This document shows positions 31,474 through 36,848 of a stretch of DNA of 36,848 nucleotides, piece by piece. Both the position numbers and the translations under genes were made by a program. Location: positions 1 through 36,848 of the forward strand of contig LIQL01000180.1 of NCBI GenBank assembly GCA_001418405.1, read 5' to 3'. Within the stretch, counting starts at the first letter, position 1. Each line of letters opens with the position of its first letter. The notes beneath the pieces were generated by a model. It saw only the letters and a program-made list of their open reading frames with translations, made no database searches and was not told the origin of the DNA. This stretch comes from Streptomyces diastatochromogenes. Lineage in GTDB: Bacteria; Actinomycetota; Actinomycetes; Streptomycetales; Streptomycetaceae.

Positions 31474-31744
31474 TGCATCACTTTAGGCGGATTTGACGTG
31501 GCCCGACCAGCGAGCCGGGCGTGACCATCGTCGCAGCCCGGGGGCCCGGTTTCCCGCAGGGGGGACGCTGATGGGTATATGTCAACCAGGCCGCTTGGGG
31601 TGGGCGGTAACCTGGAGCGGTTATGCCACTCCTGGGGTGGTCTTTCGGGTGATCCACAAGGCGATCGATCGGGCGCACCAGCCTGGTGCCTCCCCTTCCC
31701 GCCCGTCAGCTCCCCACCTCGACTCGCGACGACTTGGATGAGCG

Positions 31745-33532
31745 ATGCATCGGTACCGGTCCCATAACTGCGGCGAGCTCCGAGCCGCGGACGTCGACAC
31801 CGACGTCCGTCTCAGCGGCTGGCTGCACAATCGACGTGACCTGGGCGGCATCCTCTTCATCGATCTGCGTGACCACCACGGTCTCGTGCAGCTCGTCGCC
31901 CGCCCCGGCACCCCGGCCAACGAGGTCCTCGGTTCGCTGACCAAGGAGACCGTCGTTCGCATCGACGGCAAGGTCAGCGCCCGTGGCGCCGACAACGTCA
32001 ACCCCGACCTGCCGACCGGTGAGGTCGAGATCGAGGTCACCGAGGTCGAGGTGCTCGGCGCCGCCGAGCAGATCCCGTTCACGATCAACGCCGAGGACGG
32101 GGTCAACGAGGAGAAGCGCCTCGAGTACCGCTTCCTCGACCTGCGCCGCGAGCGCATGCACCGCAACATCATGCTGCGCACGGCCGTGATCTCCGCGATC
32201 CGGCACAAGATGGTGGCGCTCGGCTTCAACGAGATGGCGACCCCGATCCTGTCCGCGACCTCCCCCGAGGGCGCCCGCGACTTCCTGGTCCCGTCCCGTC
32301 TGCACGCCGGCAGGTTCTACGCGCTGCCGCAGGCCCCGCAGCAGTTCAAGCAGCTGCTGATGATCGCCGGCTTCGACCGCTACTTCCAGATCGCGCCCTG
32401 CTTCCGCGACGAGGACGCCCGCGCGGACCGCTCGCCGGGCGAGTTCTACCAGCTCGACGTCGAGATGAGCTTCGTCGAGCAGGAGGACGTCTTCCAGCCG
32501 ATCGAGCAGCTGATGACCGAGCTCTTCACCGAGTTCGGCAACGGCCGCACGGTCACCTCGCCCTTCCCGCGCATCCCGTTCCGCGAGGCGATGCTCAAGT
32601 ACGGCTCGGACAAGCCGGACCTGCGCGCCGAGTTGGAGCTGGTGGACGTCTCCGACGTCTTCGCGAACTCCGGCTTCAAGGCGTTCGCCGGCAAGCACGT
32701 CCGCGCGCTGGCCGTGCCGGACACCGCCGAGCAGCCGCGGAAGTTCTTCGACCAGCTGGGCGACTTCGCCGTCACGCAGGGCGCCAAGGGCCTGGCCTGG
32801 ATCCGCGTCGGCGAGGGCAACGCGCTCAATGGCCCGATCGCCAAGTTCCTCACCGACGACGACGTCAAGGCGCTGGTCGCGGCCCTCGACCTCAAGCCCG
32901 GTCACGCCGTCTTCTTCGGTGCCGGCGAGTTCGAAGAGGTCTCCAAGATCATGGGCGCCGTCCGCGTCGAGGCCGCCAAGCGCGCCGGCCACTTCGTCGA
33001 GGGCGAGTTCCGCTTCTGCTGGATCGTCGACTTCCCGATGTTCGAGCGCGACGCGGACACCGGCAAGATCGAGTTCTCCCACAACCCGTTCTCCATGCCG
33101 CAGGGCGGCCTGGAGGCGCTGGAGACCAAGGACCCGCTGGACATCCTCGCCTGGCAGTACGACATCGTCTGCAACGGCACCGAGCTCTCCTCCGGCGCGA
33201 TCCGGAACCACGAGCCGGAGGTCATGTACAAGGCGTTCGCGATCGCCGGGTACGACAAGGAGACCGTGGAGGCCGAGTTCGGCGGCATGCTCCGCGCCTT
33301 CAAGTTCGGCGCCCCGCCGCACGGTGGCATCGCCCCGGGCGTCGACCGGATCGTCATGCTGCTCGCCGACGAGCCGAACATCCGCGAGACGATCGCCTTC
33401 CCGCTCAACGGCAACGCCCAGGACCTCCTGATGGGCGCCCCGTCCGAGGTCGACGAGGCCCGCCTCAAGGAGCTGCACCTGAGCATCCGGACCGGCCCGG
33501 CGAAGCCCACGCCGTACAAGCCGACCAAGTAG
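31745..33532 (+). CDS. aspS: Aspartyl-tRNA synthetase
   Basis: A full 595-residue bacterial-type class IIb synthetase that charges tRNA-Asp. The anticodon-binding OB fold opens [13 protein letters not shown] and includes [24 protein letters not shown]. Motif 2 is [24 protein letters not shown]; an inserted GAD domain lies about 290-420; motif 3 is [19 protein letters not shown]. The start MHRYRSH and the SPGEFYQLD form of motif 2 look, from memory, like the alphaproteobacterial type rather than the mycobacterial one. Leucine stands in RRDLGG where non-discriminating enzymes often have histidine, which hints that it charges tRNA-Asp only. ATG 31745 follows GGATGAG. A long hairpin follows the gene. 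Confidence 0.97.
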   Translation: MHRYRSHNCGELRAADVDTDVRLSGWLHNRRDLGGILFIDLRDHHGLVQLVARPGTPANEVLGSLTKETVVRIDGKVSARGADNVNPDLPTGEVEIEVTEVEVLGAAEQIPFTINAEDGVNEEKRLEYRFLDLRRERMHRNIMLRTAVISAIRHKMVALGFNEMATPILSATSPEGARDFLVPSRLHAGRFYALPQAPQQFKQLLMIAGFDRYFQIAPCFRDEDARADRSPGEFYQLDVEMSFVEQEDVFQPIEQLMTELFTEFGNGRTVTSPFPRIPFREAMLKYGSDKPDLRAELELVDVSDVFANSGFKAFAGKHVRALAVPDTAEQPRKFFDQLGDFAVTQGAKGLAWIRVGEGNALNGPIAKFLTDDDVKALVAALDLKPGHAVFFGAGEFEEVSKIMGAVRVEAAKRAGHFVEGEFRFCWIVDFPMFERDADTGKIEFSHNPFSMPQGGLEALETKDPLDILAWQYDIVCNGTELSSGAIRNHEPEVMYKAFAIAGYDKETVEAEFGGMLRAFKFGAPPHGGIAPGVDRIVMLLADEPNIRETIAFPLNGNAQDLLMGAPSEVDEARLKELHLSIRTGPAKPTPYKPTK

Positions 33533-33546
33533 TAAGCAGCACCGGA

Positions 33547-33584
33547 CGAGGGCCCGGGACCGCCACCGCGGTCCCGGGCCCTCG
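33547..33584 (+). terminator. Terminator after aspS
   Basis: CGAGGGCCCGGGACCGC (33547-33563) and GCGGTCCCGGGCCCTCG (33568-33584) form a perfect 17-bp stem with a 4-base loop (CACC), 15 bases past the stop. Confidence 0.85.
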
Positions 33585-33620
33585 CGCATCCCGCGGCACC
33601 TGCGCGCGGGGCCCGCACGG

Positions 33621-33663
33621 ACGACGGCGCCCCTGGACCGGATCGGTCCAGGGGCGCCGTCGT
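33621..33663 (-). terminator. Terminator after metG
   Basis: A perfect 20-bp stem: the arm at 33621-33640 (starting ACGACGGCGCCCC) pairs with 33644-33663, leaving a loop of only 3 bases. It lies 29 bases past the minus-strand stop at 33692 and back to back with the aspS hairpin. Confidence 0.85.
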
Positions 33664-33691
33664 ACTTACCGTCAGCTGCGGGCGTCGGGCC

Positions 33692-35407
33692 TCAGCCCTC
33701 GTCACCGCCGAACCGCTCCCGGTACGCGGCCAGGTCATCCTCGGTGATCTTCGCGAAGAGCACCGGCGGCACGGTGAAGGACGTCCCGGCGGGCACGAAC
33801 GCCAGCGCCTTCGCCTCCTCCTGCGACACCCAGGTCGCGGTGTCGCCCTCCAGCGCGAACGCACCGCGCATGGCCTTCGCCGACGCCGGGATGAACGGCT
33901 CGGAGACCACCGCGTAGAGGTGGATGAGGTTCATCGCGGTCCGCAGCGTCAGCGCCGCCGCGTCCTTGTCCGTCTTGATCTCCAGCCACGGGGCCTTCTC
34001 CTCCAGGTAGGAGTTGCCCGCGCTCCACAGCGCCCGCAGCGAGGCCGTCGCCTTGCGGAACTGGAGCGCCTCCATGTGGCCCTCGTACTCCGCGAGCAGC
34101 CCGGCGATCTCCTCGCCCAGCTTCTGCTCGGCGGCACCGGCCTCGGCACCGGCCGGCACGTCGTCACCGAACCGCTTCCGCGAGAACGAGAGCACGCGGT
34201 TGACGAAGTTGCCGAGGGTGTCGGCCAGATCCTTGTTGACCGAGGAAGAGAACAGCTCCCAGGTGAAGGACGTGTCGTCCGACTCCGGGGCGTGCGCCAT
34301 CAGGAAGTAGCGCCAGTAGTCGGCCGGCAGCAGCTCCAGCGCCGCGTCGGTGAAGATGCCGCGCTGCTGCGACGTGGAGAACTTCCCGCCGTAGTAGTTG
34401 AGCCAGTTGAACGCCTTGAGGAAGTCCACCCGCTTCCACGGCTCGCGGGTGCCCAGCTGCGTCGCCGGGAACATCACGCTGTGGAACGGCACGTTGTCCT
34501 TGGCCATGAACTCCGTGTAGCGCACGTCGTCGGCCTCGTACCACCACGACTTCCAGTCGCGCTCCTCCGGCGCCTGGTCCGCCCACTCCTTCGTCGAGCC
34601 GATGTACTCGATCGGGGCGTCGAACCAGACGTAGAAGACCTTGCCCTCGGCGGCCAGCTCGGGCCACACGTCGGCCGGCACCGGCACGCCCCAGTCCAGG
34701 TCACGGGTGATCGCCCGGTCCTGGAGGCCCTCGGTCAGCCACTTGTGGGCGATGGACGACGCCAGGGTCGGCCATTCCTTGCTGCCGTTGCCGGCCAGCC
34801 AGCCCTCGACCTCGACCTGGAGCTTGGACTGGAGGAGGAAGAGGTGCGTGGTCTCGCGGACCTCCAGGTCACCGCTGCCGCTGATCGCCGAGCGGGCGTC
34901 GATCAGGTCCGTCGGGTCCAGGACCCGGGTGCAGTTCTCGCACTGGTCGCCGCGCGCCTTGTCGTAGCCGCAGTGCGGGCAGGTGCCGACGATGTAGCGG
35001 TCCGGCAGGAAGCGGCCGTCGGCGTTCGAGTAGACCTGGCGGATGGCCCGCTGCTCGATGAAGCCGTTCTCGTGCAGCTTGCGTGCGAAGTGCTGGGTCA
35101 GCTCGACGTTCTCCTGCGAGGAGCTCCGGCCGAAGTGGTCGAACTCCAAGCCGAAGCCGTCGTAGATCGCCTTCTGCTTGTCGTGCTGCTCGGCGCAGAA
35201 CGCGGCGACGGACTGCCCCGCGTCCTTCGCGGCCAGCTCGGCGGGCGTGCCGTGCTCGTCGGTCGCGCAGATGTAGAGGACGTCGTGCCCGCGCTGCCGC
35301 AGGTAGCGGGAGTACACATCGGCCGGGAGCATGGACCCCACCATGTTGCCCAGGTGCTTGATCCCGTTGATGTACGGAAGGGCGCTGGTGATGAGGTGTC
35401 GAGCCAT
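33692..35407 (-). CDS. metG: Methionyl-tRNA synthetase
   Basis: A 571-residue class I synthetase that charges initiator and elongator tRNA-Met. The HIGH-type signature is [15 protein letters not shown], and the KMSKS-type signature is the variant [10 protein letters not shown] zinc-binding insertion has CPHC and CENC (in [18 protein letters not shown]), and the methionine-pocket region includes [17 protein letters not shown]. The C-terminal helical anticodon domain is complete, and no extra tRNA-binding appendix follows. ATG at 35407 follows GGGAG. The protein, like the neighbouring aspS, looks more like the alphaproteobacterial than the mycobacterial form from memory. The gene is convergent with aspS across two terminators; the upstream region holds three parS sites. 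Confidence 0.97.
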   Translation of the reverse strand: MARHLITSALPYINGIKHLGNMVGSMLPADVYSRYLRQRGHDVLYICATDEHGTPAELAAKDAGQSVAAFCAEQHDKQKAIYDGFGLEFDHFGRSSSQENVELTQHFARKLHENGFIEQRAIRQVYSNADGRFLPDRYIVGTCPHCGYDKARGDQCENCTRVLDPTDLIDARSAISGSGDLEVRETTHLFLLQSKLQVEVEGWLAGNGSKEWPTLASSIAHKWLTEGLQDRAITRDLDWGVPVPADVWPELAAEGKVFYVWFDAPIEYIGSTKEWADQAPEERDWKSWWYEADDVRYTEFMAKDNVPFHSVMFPATQLGTREPWKRVDFLKAFNWLNYYGGKFSTSQQRGIFTDAALELLPADYWRYFLMAHAPESDDTSFTWELFSSSVNKDLADTLGNFVNRVLSFSRKRFGDDVPAGAEAGAAEQKLGEEIAGLLAEYEGHMEALQFRKATASLRALWSAGNSYLEEKAPWLEIKTDKDAAALTLRTAMNLIHLYAVVSEPFIPASAKAMRGAFALEGDTATWVSQEEAKALAFVPAGTSFTVPPVLFAKITEDDLAAYRERFGGDEG

Positions 35408-35545
35408 TGCCGGCTGCTCCCAAGTCGCTACGGTGAGTGATGATTTGCTTTACGCAACGTCAATATCGTACTGGACGGGGTGGAGGTCCCCGCCCGAGTA
35501 TTTTCGGGCCTGGAGCAGGCCGCTGGGCGGCGGCTCGCCCCGTCC

Positions 35546-35559
35546 GTTTCACGTGAAAC
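35546..35559. other. parS: parS site 11 (ParB binding)
   Basis: Exact GTTTCACGTGAAAC in the 378-base region between metG and the VWA gene (35408-35785). That region also has two further parS sites and a terminator, but no gene. Confidence 0.95.
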
Positions 35560-35613
35560 GAGCCCGTCCCTTCCCGTCCATCATTACGCACCCGCCGTGC
35601 GCCCCTCCGTCTC

Positions 35614-35627
35614 GTTTCACGTGAAAC
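35614..35627. other. parS: parS site 12 (ParB binding)
   Basis: Exact GTTTCACGTGAAAC, 68 bp after site 11. Confidence 0.95.
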
Positions 35628-35643
35628 ACGGTGGAAGAGGGCC

Positions 35644-35657
35644 GTTTCACGTGAAAC
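35644..35657. other. parS: parS site 13 (ParB binding)
   Basis: Exact GTTTCACGTGAAAC, 30 bp after site 12. Confidence 0.95.
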
Positions 35658-35725
35658 CTTCCCCGCGCGCCGAGGGCGGCCGAGAGAGGCGGACACCAGG
35701 TCGGACGGCGGCGTGGAAAAGGAAA

Positions 35726-35765
35726 CAGGCCGCGGCAGGACCCGGTCGGGACCTGCCGCGGCCTG
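35726..35765 (-). terminator. Terminator after the VWA gene
   Basis: CAGGCCGCGGCAGG (35726-35739) and CCTGCCGCGGCCTG (35752-35765) form a perfect 14-bp stem with a small inner hairpin (CCC-GGTC-GGG). On the minus strand TTTCCTTTTCC follows, an actual T-rich tail. It lies 21 bases past the stop at 35786. Confidence 0.85.
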
Positions 35766-35785
35766 AGTGGCGCGGGCGCGGAGCG

Positions 35786-36848
35786 TCAGCTGTCCTTGAG
35801 GACCTTGGCGGCGCGGGCCTCGGTGAGCCACTCGGGGAACTCGACCATCAGCTGCTGGTAGAGCGCGTCGTGGGAGAGGCTGCGCGGGTCGCGCCCGGCG
35901 TGGAAGAAGCCGGCGTTGTCGACGGCGCGCTTCTCCGGGACGGTCAGGTCGTCGAGCTTCCGGAGGAAGTCGAAGCCCTTGGCCTCCGGATCACCGAAGC
36001 CGATGAACTGCCAGAAGATGGGCAGTCCGGCCGCTTCGCACAGGGCCCGCTCGGCGGCGGGCTTGGAGGTCGGCGCACCGTCGGTCTGGAAGATGACGAA
36101 GGCGGGGTGGCTGGAGCCCGACTTCTTGTAGTGCGCGACGACGGCCTCGATGGCCCAGTGGTAGTTGGTCCGCCCCATGTGGCCGAGGCCGGAGTGCAGT
36201 TCCTCGATGCGGCCCGCGTAGTTGGTCAGGTCCAGGTCGGCGGAGCCGTCGACGTCGGTGGAGAAGAAGACGACCGGGACGGTGGCCTCGTCGTCGAGGT
36301 GCGCGGAGAGGCCGAGGGCCTGCTCGGCGAGGTGCTGGACCGTGCCGTCCTTGTAGTAGCTGCGCATCGAGCCGGAGCGGTCGAGGACCAGGTAGACGGT
36401 GGCGCGCTGGGTGGTGAGCTGGTGCTTCTCCAGAGTGGCGCGCGCGGCCTCGTAGAGGGGGAGGAGGCCGGGGGCGACCGTGGCGACGGAGTCGTCCGTG
36501 GCGGCCACGGGAGACGCCGGCTGGGCCTCGGTGGTCTCGGCGGGAGCGGCGCTCCGTGCGGCTTCAGCGGGCTGCGCCGGCTCTGCGGTCTCCGCGGCGG
36601 TCTCCGTGGAGACGGCGGCCGGTGCCGGCGCGGCGGCCACGGACTCGGCAGGCGCCGGCTCGTCGACGGCCGAGGTCACCAAGGCTCCTGAGGAGGCCCC
36701 CGAAGCGGCACCCAAGGCGGGCGCCGAGGCAACTGCGGCCAACGAACCGGCGGTAGAGGCAGCGGCGACCCCGGAGGCGACCACCCCGGCCGTCGACGAG
36801 CCGGCGCCTGCCGAGTCCGTGGCCGCCGCGCCGGCACCGGCCGCCCTC
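35786..36848 (-). CDS. TerF-like VWA-domain protein (5' end beyond window)
   Basis: The frame stays open to the window edge, so the N-terminus is missing; 353 residues are visible. An Ala/Pro/Glu-rich low-complexity stretch of about 130 residues precedes a VWA domain of the TerF kind (from VAPGLLPLYEAARATLEKHQL). The metal-ion (MIDAS) motif is DRSGSM in TVYLVLDRSGSMRSYYKDG, with the second threonine in GRTNYHWAIEAV and the aspartate in IFQTDGAPTSKPA. The domain ends GFFHAGRDPRSLSHDALYQQLMVEFPEWL. TerF-like proteins accompany TerD-type stress and tellurite-resistance proteins, so a ter-like neighbour beyond the window is plausible. The repeated PAPAESVAAAPA pattern may itself be variable in length. 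Confidence 0.88.
   Translation of the reverse strand, partial: RAAGAGAAATDSAGAGSSTAGVVASGVAAASTAGSLAAVASAPALGAASGASSGALVTSAVDEPAPAESVAAAPAPAAVSTETAAETAEPAQPAEAARSAAPAETTEAQPASPVAATDDSVATVAPGLLPLYEAARATLEKHQLTTQRATVYLVLDRSGSMRSYYKDGTVQHLAEQALGLSAHLDDEATVPVVFFSTDVDGSADLDLTNYAGRIEELHSGLGHMGRTNYHWAIEAVVAHYKKSGSSHPAFVIFQTDGAPTSKPAAERALCEAAGLPIFWQFIGFGDPEAKGFDFLRKLDDLTVPEKRAVDNAGFFHAGRDPRSLSHDALYQQLMVEFPEWLTEARAAKVLKDS

Noticed and set aside
31474..31744. Possible T-box or other leader upstream of aspS
   Set aside because: No T-box motif, long specifier stem or antiterminator was recognisable; only an AT-rich patch near 31571-31580 stands out.

Overview
The window is chromosomal DNA from a high-GC actinomycete, almost certainly Streptomyces. 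The evidence is strongly GC-rich third codon positions, many GTG and TTG starts behind GGAGG-like sites, mycothiol-linked and SARP-type genes, and 13 exact copies of the Streptomyces-type ParB site parS (GTTTCACGTGAAAC) between 9006 and 35657. That parS density, with core genes such as bkd, aspS and metG, places the segment in the chromosome core near the origin. From memory the order resembles the S. coelicolor region SCO379x-SCO382x; this was not checked by search. No tRNA, rRNA, IS element, CRISPR array or prophage was seen.

Layout. 1-2603: two divergent Ser/Thr protein kinases (the first cut by the window edge; the second membrane-anchored with a GGTTx-repeat tail). 2637-4954 (minus): a phosphotransferase, a PNPOx-like flavoprotein and a NarL/DevR-type response regulator. 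5262-8953 (plus): a bkdA-bkdB-bkdC operon for branched-chain 2-oxoacid dehydrogenase E1alpha, E1beta and E2, with a large inverted repeat in the divergent region upstream and a parS-pair hairpin downstream. 9061-12493: a small membrane protein, a GNAT-Nudix fusion, and a translationally coupled GntR-MFS pair. 12459-12985 (minus): a decayed NACHT/STAND NTPase gene interrupted by four parS sites at an exact 24-bp period. 13184-16656: a mycothiol-dependent isomerase-family protein, a LURP-one-like protein and a thioredoxin-NHL protein. 16721-20677 (minus): an envelope-protein group of two DUF4232-type lipoproteins, a membrane-anchored XRE-type protein and a secreted NlpC/P60-like protein. 20841-24117 (minus): M18 aminopeptidase coupled to a SARP/NB-ARC regulator that has a parS site inside its coding sequence. 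24433-31473: acyl-CoA dehydrogenase with two TetR-like operator sequences, an SseB-like protein, a pirin, an AI-2E-family permease, and a PAS/GAF-PP2C-ATPase regulator whose gene overlaps the permease gene tail to tail. 31745-35407: aspS and metG, convergent, separated by two near-perfect hairpins. 35786-36848 (minus): a TerF-like VWA protein cut by the window edge.

How it fits together. bkd supplies branched acyl-CoA (fatty-acid and polyketide starters), acyl-CoA dehydrogenase degrades acyl-CoA, and several signalling proteins sit between them. The unifying feature is the parS set: the sites occur between genes, inside terminator-like palindromes, within a live gene and within a dead one, so ParB loading is woven into the local gene structure. 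The most unusual object is the 24-bp-phased parS array embedded in the NACHT remnant.
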